DNA from: Echinometra lucunter
Taxonomy: Eukaryota > Echinodermata > Echinoidea > Camarodonta > Echinometridae
Direction of reading: 5' to 3'
Assembly (NCBI GenBank): GCA_029962745.1
Contig: CM057156.1
Span: forward strand, 30,841,613-30,905,612
Length of the DNA: 64,000 bases
In this document: piece by piece, positions 1 to 12,400 of the stretch
How positions within the stretch are numbered: position 1 is the first letter of the stretch
Layout: the number at the start of each line of letters is the position of its first letter
The notes under the pieces: generated by a model
What the model was told of the DNA's origin: nothing
Databases searched by the model: none
Seen by the model: the letters and a program-made list of their open reading frames with translations, nothing else
Program-made: the position numbers and the translations under genes

Positions 1-782
1 GTGATTTGGCCCAGAAATTCTAATAATCAGGATTCTTCAAATCAGGATTGCCTGGCAAAATTCACACACATTTGTTCAGTCAAGTATAAAATTGAAATTC
101 AGTCATAAATCAATGGCACAATTCAATGAAAATGGCTATTCGACATCTCTTTATTTAAATTGACAATTAGTGGCAATTCAATAAAAACAATGAGAAATAA
201 CTTCACTTTGATAAAAATAATCAAGTTTCCTCGATAATGCTAAAAAATAGCTCCACTTCAATAAAAAATCAAGTACCTTCAAATTACTAAAGAAAAACAA
301 ATCTCAAATAAGTAATCATTAACTTACAAAACCCCAAGTCCTTTCAGTTTCATGTATATAAAGTTCACTTCAATTAAAAACAATTTAATATGTTTCAGTC
401 AATAACAAAAATATCAGAAACAGGAAAATTAAGGCAGCATATATTCACAAATGTAAGAATTAATTACATACATAACTAAAGGATACATAAAAGTACTTAC
501 AAACATTTTCATATATTAGTCTTCTTGTGCTTGCAGTTCATTATTCAAATAAAAAAAGGACTGATTACTGATAGGACATTAAAGTACCCTCTTCTAAGAT
601 CTGGATGTCTGTGTGTTTTTTTCTTCAAATTATGTTTATCTTTCTATCAGTCAGGAGTAGATCAACCAAACAGTGGCTCTTTTACCCGAGGGGTCCTTCG
701 ATTCATTGTTTTTATTATCATTCTGCTCTTTCTCTCCCTCATTCTTCTCTATATCTCTCTCCCTCCTCTCTTGCTTACACTA

Positions 783-838
<56 letters not shown>

Positions 839-1297
839 AATCAAGCTCTGTATCTTCTATTCTGTGAGCTCCTCCAATTGTTCTATGAATTCATGCTCAT
901 TGCAATATCTCTGTATTTTCATATACTATATATTTGCTCAAAATAAACGTGTGTATTTCTGGAAATGATGAGGTGCTGGAAGCATTCTACCATGAGCAGT
1001 ACTTGTCCAGGCCAAGATAGAAATGAATGGCAATCACAAAGGTCTACTCCTTTGACGAGATCTTCTTCTTGATCTCCTAAACCAGAACAACCAAAAAAAT
1101 AAAAAATAAAAAATAAAAATGCAAAACACTCAAAACATGTAAGTACCATTACGCATTTGCTATCCCATTCTGTACCTCCAGAGTTTTGGCAATTTAATTT
1201 TGACATTTGTGTTTTATTTCTTCATTGAATCTGGCTTAAAATAATGTTTACTTCATAATAAAAACTAGATGAATCCTTGACCGTGCACGGTCAAAAT
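1..1297. other. AT-rich flank, no gene seen
   Basis: No exon with family similarity is visible. It contains a CT microsatellite at 780-838 and an A-rich stretch near 1095-1120; otherwise nothing recognisable. Confidence 0.5.
780..838. repeat. (CT)n microsatellite
   Basis: About 60 bp of nearly pure CT dinucleotide. Another (CT)n lies at 3664-3695, followed by a poly-C run at 3762-3785. Confidence 0.95.
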
Positions 1298-2160
1298 TTA
1301 TGCCTCCACAATTGCCAGATCGGAAATATATGGCACATTTATGTTGATTTTTTAATTTTCATGTATAAAATGACATCGTTGACCTTGTGACCCCAAATCT
1401 AATGAGACAATTATGAGACTTCCATACATGAGCAAAGTTTGGAGATGAACCGTCACAGAGTTGTTAAGTTATCACAAGAACAAGCAATTTTCATGTATAT
1501 AATGACCTCTATGACCTTTGACCTTTAACCTTGAGACCCAAAAATCTAAACACATCATTGTCCCTCCCATATGCATACATGTGCCAAGTATGAAGCTGCT
1601 CCGTCCAATGGTTGTTGAGTTATCGCGAGAATGGACCATTTCTATGTACATAATGACCTCTATGACCTTTGACCTTTGACCTCGAGACCCCCAAATCTAA
1701 TTAGATCATTGTCCCTCCCATATGCATACATGAATCAAGTTTGAAGTTGATCCATCAAATGGTTGTTGAGTTATTGCGAGAACAAACCATTTCTATGTAC
1801 ATAATGACCTCTATGACCTTTGACCTTTGACCTTGAGACCCCAAAATCTAATCAGATCATTGTCCCTCCCATATGCATACATGTGCTAAGTTTGAGGTTG
1901 ATCGGTCAAATGGTTGTTGAGTGATGGTGAAAACGAGCCATTTTTATGTGTATTATTACCTCTATGACCTTGACCTTTGACCTTGAGACTCCAAAATCTA
2001 ATCAGATCATTGTCCCTCCCATATGCATACACGAGCCAAGTTTGAAGTTGATCCGTGAAACGGTTCTTAATTTATCGCGAGAACAAAAACGGGACGGATG
2101 GACGGACGACCCGAAAACATAATGCCTCCGGCAACCACCTACGGTGGGCAGAGGCATAAA
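1298..2160. mobile_element. Satellite-bearing modular element, TGCCTCC-ended family, copy 1
   Basis: Ends are inverted: TTTATGCCTCC near 1298 and GAGGCATAAA near 2151. Inside are about four tandem units of ~149 bp, each carrying TGACCTCTATGACC followed by TGACCTTTGACC (near 1510, 1660, 1807, 1960). A GGACGGATGGACGGAC stretch and the hairpin-like GCCTCCGGCAACC...GGTGGGCAGAGGC lie at the right end. The same end appears in opposite orientation at 63878. No ORF. The architecture resembles Helentron-associated / pearl-like non-autonomous elements (inference). Confidence 0.75.
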
Positions 2161-3314
2161 AAATCCTAAAACTTGCCTTGAATTTCTTTTCGTGATAAAC
2201 ATGTACTTCCAAGAAAGATATATGTAAGAACCAGATTAAACATATCTGAACACCAGAAAAATCTGAGAATGAAAGCTTTCCTCATAATTCAGGCCCCAGT
2301 GTTTAAGTGATATGAATCAAATAAGTCCCCAATCAATCGTAATCACCATTAACCCATTGACTACTGAATTCTTTATTTTCCACAGGCTTAGTACATGGGT
2401 CATCCGGTTCCCGTATTCAACAGGTTAACTATAGAATTTAATAGAAAAAACTTGCCATTATTGTATCTTTCAAAATAAATGTAGATTACATTTACCTTTC
2501 TATAATAAGGTTAAGGAGAAACAAATATCAGTATAATGCTTAATAAGTTGGTTATTTCATTTGAATAATCACAAAGATGATAAACTATGTATCTAAATGT
2601 GAAGAAGATGAACAAATTGAAGAGTTTGATGGTAATATTCACTTGTAATGATTGTTAAGACATTGTGAAAGTGATTTATCTACTCTTTTTTTTTTTTTTA
2701 CAACATATTAGAAATAGAGTATAGGATTTTCAGAACAGGTAAATGTATCATGTGGCACTTAAATACATGTATATGGTTAAAAGCTGCCCTAACTAAAAGC
2801 GGTTAATCTTATGCATGGAAGACGAGGTGTTACGTCGCATGTTCTGTAGAAACTATAAAAATTTATGTAATAAAATATAAAGTATGCATAATTAAAGGTT
2901 GTGCAAAAAAAAGTAATAATAACAGGGAAGATCAATGTCTGTACTTTCACTTGGTTACAGGATTGTGGTGATTTTGTAAAGAGTGACATTTGGCACTGAA
3001 TACACTGATGGACTAAATCTACATACTTCCAGTGTACATGAAGGAGGCAGGGTGTACTCTTTACTTGTTAATCAATGGAAATGAGACTAACAGAGCTGAC
3101 CGTACACATGTACAGTACAATCCAAACATCGTGGCAGTCCAGAATTTTGATAATGTCAAAGAAATAATTAAAACCTGGCTTGAAATTAGAGTGCTTTTGA
3201 GAATATGGGATTACAAGTAAAATCTAGGACGAGCGATGGATGTGTTAATGATGGATCACAATACTCACATGGATGACTACAGTGTACACATGTAGAGCAT
3301 GCATTATAGTCTTA
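2161..3314 (-). other. Downstream flank of SERINC, presumed 3' UTR and beyond
   Basis: AT-rich sequence with no coding potential and no recognised repeat. A TTTATT at about 2371 could be a minus-strand AATAAA polyadenylation signal, but no downstream element marks the site securely. Confidence 0.3.
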
Positions 3315-3465
3315 CTACCTATTAGCCTGCTCTTCGACCTCACTCCTGCACATAATGACGATGATCTTCAAAGCATAGAGGAAGGCACACACCCAGGCAG
3401 AGACGAGACGAACCCAGAATGGGGGCCACGTTCGGTGAAGATTCTCCAGAGTTGCACCCTCGGGG
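3315..3465 (-). CDS. SERINC: SERINC exon 12, residues 421-470 and stop
   Basis: Acceptor TGATCAG; encodes [20 protein letters not shown], the last helix ([19 protein letters not shown]) and a charged tail [11 protein letters not shown] before TAG at 3317-3315. The tail replaces the usual LxxRDF ending. Confidence 0.93.
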
Positions 3466-6400
3466 CTGATCAGGATGAAATATATATACACATTTTTATA
3501 GAAATACTGAAGCACAGAGTTTGATTATAGTATTGTGATATAGGAGCCCTCACACAAAAAGCAAAATATCTTTTGGTGACAGGTACAGCATCAGTAGACA
3601 GGCAGTCCAAAAATGATACTGAAACAGTTTTCCCATATTTTAATATCTTTATGAATTCTCCCCCCTCTCTATCTCTCTCTCTCTCTCTCTCTCTACGAGT
3701 CTCTCTTTGTATTTCTAATTATCATTTCTCTAAAAGGCTTGTTCAGAAAATGACGCAACAACCCCCCCCCCCCCCCCCCCCCCCCGCGGCTTTTGTGTAG
3801 TAACTGAATGGGATATGAGGCAGTAAAAAAAAAAAGCCGAGGCAAGAGGCACAATTTTTGTCTCCCACCGACAAAAAGGTCTGGACCAATCAAATTCTTT
3901 AAAAAGTTTGCACAAAATAAGATGTCATGAGTTTGTATACGCAACTTTTGGCAAAAAGCTCTTTTATTTGAGCACTGACGCCTCAATGCGCTTTCATTAC
4001 CATAAGTGATGTGGTATGCCACGCCATATCTAAACACTAAAAAAATGGGGTTTCTTGCATCTGAACAAGCCTTAATGTATCCACTTTCTAAAGTCACCTA
4101 CAACTGTATGTACACCAGGGCCCCCGTTTCATAAAACTTGTTACCCTCGGTATCAATAAGTTGCAATAACTGTTTTAACTGCAATAACTGTTTTAAGTTA
4201 CTGAAATCCTTGCATATGATTGGCTGAGAGCAAATACGTCACAGAAATGAAGCAGTTGTAACTGATAACAAGTTTTATGACACCGGGCCCGGTTCCCTCT
4301 CTCCTCTCATTACCTATACTTACCTATACCAATTAGTGAATGTCATCATAGTATAGAGTGATGCCAGGAGGAATGTTATATGAAAGAACGAATAGTTGTA
4401 TATGGTTCCCTCTGCTTCATTATCTATCACTCCCCAGCTACGATGGGGTCCTGAAGAAGGAACAGAAAACAAAGAAAACAAAACAGCATTAGAAGAATCA
4501 TTTGAACAGCATCCTAAAGATTAGAATACATTGTGGCTTGTATTGATAGCAAATACGACAGCATCACCAAAATATCCATCTTCTTTCTTGAAAATGACCT
4601 CCATTTTATCTACGAATTTCAATTAACCTTCCTATATGTAGAGATATCATGGTCTAGTGGATTAAAGTAAATCACCAGAATGTGGATCATGTGGTTCACA
4701 GTCGAGTCCCGATGCGGCAAGATATTGATCCACATTTGCCACTCTCCACCCAGGTGTAGTAAATGGCTACCCTGTAGGAAGAAATTCCATAACAAGAGAG
4801 TGCCAGGAGTGTGTGGGGAGGGGGTGTTTCATCAAGTGTCTTGGACATTTTATGATTAGCCATCAGTATCAATTGTCAGCCGCTGATAAAGTTGTCAGCG
4901 CTGACAACTTGTCAGTGGACAAATGTTGATGAACTCCCCCCCTCTCCCCCTCTTGATGTGTCATAGATGAGCATTATATAAGAACCCACTATTATTATTA
5001 TCATTACAGAGTAAGCCACAGGATCCAGAATTCCCTGGATCTGACAAAGGTAGCCCTTCTACCAGAAGTGTATTTTCTTTTGGTAACAATCCACACATAA
5101 CTAAATCGGAAAGATGATTCTTCATCTGACCAGTCAAAGAGAATACTTCCGTCAGCACGGTATCTACTAGCGCATTTGAAGGAAGGGTAAAGGGGGCAAT
5201 TTGCTCCTTCTGACATATTTTCAACAAAGGAAAAATACTGCTACAATTGTAAGTCAATAATTCCATGATTCATGCTCTGAAGAACCCATTGCACCATTCA
5301 AAGAAGAGTAGGGGAAACCCTGGTGTAGTGGTACACTTGCACATCCCAATAACTTATGATCGGGAGGAGAAACCTGAGGGTCACAGTAATTATCTTCACT
5401 TTTCCCCTCCCAGGCCTAAATATATAAAGTAACTAACTAAATAAATACATAAGGCATCCTTGTTACTTAAGACGTTTTGCCCCTCCCGAGGCAAAGGTGT
5501 AGATAGGCTATGCCACTGATCACATCCTCTTTGATACTTACCATCAACTTCATCTCCACTGTGACAGCAGCACCAAAAGTTCTTGTTGGCATGGCCCTTC
5601 ATATAGATTAACATGAAGAGGAATAAAATGCATTTAAAATATTAGTACTTAGAGGGTAGAATATACATATACAACAGTAAGCTCTTTGTACATTGTACGT
5701 ATCTTAAACATTTAAAAATCTCTTGCTTTAACCATTTTCTAATTATCGAAATAATGATTTCAATTTCAAGACTGAAAGTCGAACTAGTAAATACATTTCT
5801 GACTTTTTATTGCAGAGTTTTAAAAAGTATTCAAGGTATACTGTACACTGTACTTTGCTGAATTGTGAATTACATCATACATGCATGAATTAAAAAGACT
5901 TGTTCATACATGTATTCAAGACTAGTTCATACATGAACAACTATCATACATTCTTGGCCACTACCATGATCCCCCATATAAGAGCCAAAAACAAAAAACA
6001 AAAAGAAAAAACAACATCTACAACAACAACCAAACACACACCCACCAGTCTGTCTTATGAAAGCTTTTATACTAATATTCAATCACTGGAAAGACTGAAA
6101 TTGATTGCAGCTTCTCATTACCCCAAACATACTTCAAAAAATATGTTACTTCACGTCCCTACCAGGCCCTATGTTGACCCTCAACCCCCACAAGACGTTC
6201 TATGACTTTCTCCACAAAAAAGAACCATTGATGCAACAACTCATGAACAATTAAAAGAACACTTTGTAAACACATCAAACACAATCAATGCAATCAAGCA
6301 TGAACATAGTTATACATGTTCTATTTGAAGTACATCAGACATGTATTCTTTCATCATGTATTGTAATCGTGGGGGGGGGGGGGAATGTCTCATTGAGGCC

Positions 6401-9400
6401 TTTATGTCATCTGCGTACATCACTTACTGAAAAGCACCTTAAACAAGGAATGAAGTAGCAGTGGTTTTGATACCCTGAACATGGATTTCATTTAAACGTT
6501 GCATCATCGTCTCTGAATTAGACACTCTTTTTCTTGGTTTTGTATGTTTTAGATACCCTGCCTGATGCTGAAAACAGTACCCTTTTTACATGTTTTCATG
6601 TATGTACATGTAGATGATGAACAGGACTCAATGAGATCCCCCCCGCAATTTTAATGTACAGTTCATGATCAAAGTGAAACATACTGGAAAAATGTCTTTA
6701 TCAACTAATTTTTTTTTCTTTTTCCTCGAACAACTTTCAAAAGATCATGTTCATATCATTTTCATTTTTTTAATCTCCGTGTGTTGATTTTTCATACGTA
6801 GCAACATTTACCTAAAACTGAATATATTACAGTTCTAGATAGTTGCACTTTACTTTTACGAATGTGATCCTATCCCTATCCATAACTGTAATGTTTTTTT
6901 TTTACCAGTGAGAGTCCTTCTAAGTCCAAATATCATGTATATTGTGGGATTCATTCATTCTACATGGCACTGAAAGGTTCCAAAAATCTACCATACATCA
7001 TACACTGTAAAATGCTTGGGGCGGTTTTTCATAAGTACACAAACGATTCATGAAGGATGGGTATGTAAGAAAAAAAAGGGTCAAAGTCCAACATATGTAT
7101 TTTAGGCTTCAAATGTTTGCAAAACATGCACAGGGGTTCGGTGGTGTTGTCAGCTGTTTGTGTTTTTAGTTTGGCAGGTGTTTTGGCAGGTGTTACTTGC
7201 AAACATTTCCAGCATCCTGCAATCAACTGACGGTGCTTCTAAATCCCCAAGCATTTTTGGCGAATGTTCGGAGCCTAACACACAAATGTTGGATGTTACC
7301 ATTTTTTGACATTCGTATCCTTCCGGAATCGTTCGTTTGCCCTGTGAAAACCGGCATTTAGTTTGTTAAACTTTGAAATTTAGACTGGTAAACCAAACAC
7401 TCACTTCTTCATCAGGTGTAAATGTAGATGTTGAGGAGCGTATACTGCAAATCATAACGGTGATCAAGACATGCATACAAGCAAGCAAAGAATAAAGAAA
7501 AGCATGCATAAGAAATATAAGATATAAAAGATAATGACATTACAAATAAAGCAAACAAAACTTCATGTTGCCTACAAAAAATATAGACAAAATCTCATAT
7601 AACAAACAAATATTATTTAGCCCACCGTGACATAAAATTAAAATGAATACATGACCGATTTGGGTTAGAATGTGATTGTGTATTAACTATCTTACATAAT
7701 ACTGGTATTCCCTGTCAAAGGTCACTAAGAAAAATGTGTGCCAAGTTTTAAAAGTCATAAAGTGTGAAAAAAAAGAAGAAAATCATAAGGTGAGCAGAAG
7801 AGTTTCCTTCCTCATATATTTTACTAAAGTTAAGGAGTTGAAAAAAAACTTTTGTTTACGGTGTCTATGAATACTAAAACTAGTATAACAAAAGTAAATG
7901 AATTAATTAATTTCACTGCATGTGTAGCATATACAGACACTATGAACATGACAGACAAAGCAAGCGGACAAAATAAACAACCCCTCATTCTACCCTTCAC
8001 AATGGTTCTGGTAGTCAAAAGAACATCCCTTCACTGCTATTGTCTAAAATATGTGGAACAGGTGTCACATGCATATTCACCTGGAACTGCATGATTAAAC
8101 ATAATAGCTGTGAAGGGATGTTCTTTTGACTACCAGAACCATTGTGAAGGGTAGAATGAGAGGTTGTTTATTTTGTCCGCTTTCTTTGTCCGCCATGTTC
8201 ATAGTGAGAGGAGATCTATAAATCTATGAAAGGAAGTGTATTCACTAAAACTCAAGGAACTCAACTCAAGGAACAATCTAGAAAAAAAAAATCCATAAAA
8301 AGTGATGTGTAGAGTGTTTTCTTGTCATGCAGAGTATTGAATGAGTGCACCACTGAATATGTAGATGAATGAACTGTACATGTTTTTTTAAAGAAACACA
8401 TGGAATTGACCATATGTTTACCTGTATCTGCAGTGGTCTAGGTGTGTCTGTCATCCTATAGCTGGCATAAAGAACATTCAATCCACTTCAAATTATTACT
8501 TCAAGTCTTACTCAAAACACTTTGAAAGCATTTTTATACCTTTATCATTATTTCATGAAATAACAAAACTGGGGTGGTGTTATGAAAACTATGTTATAGC
8601 AAAACTATGCCAACTGTTTCAGCAAATCTAAATGCTAAAAAGTTATTCAACTTTAATGCCTGTGTAAAGCTGGCTACCTACCCGTAGAGTTAGAACAGAC
8701 TTTTGCACAAGCACCAATGAAAAGTGTTTGTTTGGCACAATTTCAATTCATCATACATTTCACAAACATAAATGATAAATAGTTTTCAAAATAAGGCCCC
8801 AGATCTCCAGGTATAGGCATGACTTTCACACTTGAGATCTCCTGAGAGGTTGAGATGATTTAATTACTTTCACAGCTATCTATTGTATGCCTTTCCCAGG
8901 GTAGTGATTAATTCTAAAGTCTGACCAGAAGCAAAACCGCTAGGAATATGACTATTACTTCCTGATGACAGGCGATTGAAACTACATGCTTTCACTTATA
9001 TCTTTTCACTTATGGTACAATTGTTCATAGCAGCATTAGACAATGTATGTAAACATTAATGTTTTATTTACTTTGAATTACATGTAAAAATTATTCAGAT
9101 CCATACATGCATTTGTACTTTTGTAACTCATCAAAGTTAAATCATATTCTTTTAATATTACAAAAACATTTTGAAATAAACACTTTCTTGCATTTGGCAA
9201 TTTAATAGTGGACAGAAAATGAAACTTAATCATCGATACTTTATCTCCTACAGAGTATTGTGCAAAAGTTTCTCTACTTGTGGGGAATAATTATACACCA
9301 TACAGTAAATACAGTAACATGTAGAAGCAGTTCATATCGCACAATACATAAACGCATTTTGATGGGCTTTCTCTGGCAAGTGTGCAGCAGGGGGAAAAAT

Positions 9401-12400
9401 GGAGGCAGCTCTTTCCAAGTTGAGTATCAAAGGTTTGAGACAAAGCAGAAGCACCATTGTGTGAGGCATACATCTTCTTTATTCACTGACTTGACATTTG
9501 ATCTTCAGACATTTTGCTCCATGCTTCAGGGCATTGAACTTGAGGGAGTTAGACTTGGGTTGCAGATGGGGTTTTTAGGTAAAACATTTTGTGTATGGTT
9601 AGGGCAAGGGTTTGAGGTAGGTATGGTGTTGTATGGCTCAAGTTATAGCTCCATAATAAGACTTAAAAATGTAAATCCTTCACATGTAAATAAAAAATAC
9701 ATTTTCTTTCTGAACACTTGCTCAAAATAAGAACTTCCGTAATGAGACAGGTGTAAGTACCTTGAAAGTTTTCACATTATCTTTGTACATTCTCTTCTTT
9801 GGTTTCTATAGGCACAGAAACCTCAAAGGCCACTACAATGCCAGCTTTCAATACATCGTGGTTTAAGTGGGAAACAAAGAATCAGTACAGACTGATGCTG
9901 AACAGATATCTGAGGGTTTATTGGTGGTTTGTGGCAGATTTAATGGCTTATCATGAATTAAAAGTGTATAGTCTCTATAACTGAAACAATGATTCACTTC
10001 TTTTGATCATCATAGCTTTGTACATGTACATAATGGATACGTTCAACTTCTTTTGGTTTCAAAGCAGGTCCGGGGTACTATTTGGTCATTTGGTGTCCCA
10101 TTCTGGATTTTTTGTATTAACATAAACCAACAATAAATCAATCTTTTCATACATCTGGTCTGATGTAAATTGTAGGAAGGCTTTTATTAATACAATGATC
10201 ATACACACTAAAGATGTGATCTGTAATAAATGTTCTAAATAATGGACTTTCCTTTCATTATCTCACTCAAAAGAAGCACCAAAATTATGCACTTTAGGCA
10301 GGTTATCAATGGAATGGCATAGACTATGCTTAGCATTAAATAGAGATGAAAAATCCTACACTCAGTCCCCAATCCAAACATAAATATGTCTTCAAATCTA
10401 TTCCGTGACTTTTCCAGATTTAACATGTCCCTCAGGATCCCTAATATCATGAGAACTTTACAATGAATTATTTTATGCTTACCATGCATACAACACCATG
10501 CCAAGAAGTAAAACAGCTGCTACGGCAGCACTGAGCAGCTCCCCATAAGAACTATCTACCAAGACAGTTGAAGTGAGACTAGTTGGAGCACATAAAACCA
10601 TTGTTGTATTATAGATTGGTGTGTTGGTTGTTTCATTGTAGCCAATTTCAGTTACAGCTTAGGAGAAAGACAGAATATGAGTTGATTATTTACATAATTC
10701 TTAGCCCTTTTGGCATGATTTGGTCAAAATTTTGAAGGCTGGTTCAAGAACTTAATTTATTACCCTTAAAAATATAGTCTACCATTGCATTAAGTAAAGT
10801 GAGCAAACATTTTCACATACTGTGTGTATGTTCGATGGCCATATCATGTTCAATGCCACAGAATTTTTTTATTTTTTTTTTCATTTTTTAAATGAGAACA
10901 AGCTTTTACCATCCTTCAATTGGCAGCATATTGAAAGTCTGAAATTCACATTTATCAACTCACTGGCAATTTTCAAAAAATTTGGACATAATTCTTTTCC
11001 ACAAATTTTGCTTCATAGTAATGCCTCTTTATTAGAAAAGTGCATAACGTAAGAAAATACAGATGTTCCAACAAAAAGATTTCCAACAAAAAGATTTAAA
11101 GATATGGTAATGATGTTTCACACTTCACTACATAACATCAGATGAAGCCACAAGAGTCTCAAAATAGGAGGAACTTACTTTCCATTGGCGGTTCGATGAC
11201 AATCGCTGAGAATGTTAGGTACATGACGTACGCTGAGACAAGTGATGCCTGGAGTAAACTGGCTCTAGGATGATCTAGTGATTTTACACATACACAAGAA
11301 TAAGAAATGAGTGATTTCAAACAATCAGTAAAGAATAAAGAGAAGGCTGTATTTTTGACAAAAGTGAGAACTAATTCACAAGCTTTCTAATAAGAGAATA
11401 TTCCTAATACAATGTAGAGTGCTTCAACCCTTTAAACATGACATCTTTATACATCAATGACAGCTTTTGTAGCCTTCACACACTTGATAAAATCAAATGA
11501 AACAAAACCTTTGAAGACTCAAATGTTGATGTACCTGTTATACACAGTGATGTGTCCGAGTCCAAGTCCGAGTATTAAGGATTTTTAATTTCACTTTCTT
11601 TTTATTTTTGAAATGTATTACACAAGACTAAATTATCAGTAATTAAGAAATGTGCAGAAAATTCAAATAAATTACATTAAAATATGAATCTGCTCACATC
11701 CAATAGTCACTTATGCAAATTAACTGGTTTTAACTGTTATTCAAATGGTAGTCTGCTACTGGTTTCAACATTAAGCAGTCACCAGTAGAATATAGTGATT
11801 TCAACTGGAAATGGTTTAAACTGGTAGTTTGGTCCAGTTGCTTCAACTGGAATCAACTTGCATGTTTCTATCTGTCATTTTATTCAACTGGTTTCAACTG
11901 GAATCAACTTGTAAATTTCCCAGTTTTGACCAATAGATTTCAACGGGTATTTGTTTCAACTGGAATCAACTTGTATATTTTAATATGCCAGTTTATTTCA
12001 TTGCTTTCAGGTGGAATCAACTGGTAAATCTGCCAGTTGTATATGACGGTAGTCCAGATTCTGCACGATTTTTTTTTTTCGATCCAGCTTACACGTACAC
12101 ACATCATGTGCATGTATGGTATGTATGGTATGGCGCTATACCCTCAGACCGTGATACCCATACCCCACTGATTCACTTACTGCGAAAATGGGCAGCCAAT
12201 TTGTGTGTGATATATCACACGTAACATGTACTGCGTATTGCAAAAGTAGAAACACAGAAGACAGTCCAGGGCAGGCAGTGGACTACTACTCCGTAATCCA
12301 ATTTGGCTGAAATTTATATGAATGATTCGATATATATTTGAAAATATTGTGTGAAATTTTGATGAAATTTCGGGGAGTGGAAACTGAGATATCCGTTTGG

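Noticed and set aside
525..867. Ser/Leu-rich frames
   Set aside because: Translation of the CT microsatellite and flanks.
4961..5266. 101-residue minus-strand frame in SERINC intron 10
   Set aside because: An acceptor-like AG precedes it in the right phase, but it ends in a stop with no family similarity; an alternative end cannot be excluded.
5542..5558. 17-nt microexon version of SERINC exon 10
   Set aside because: Phase would work directly from exon 8, but exon 9 plus the 55-nt exon gives a better match to the SERINC5 linker.
9260..9730. 156-residue plus-strand frame
   Set aside because: Low-complexity composition, no recognisable domain, opposite strand to SERINC inside its intron 8.
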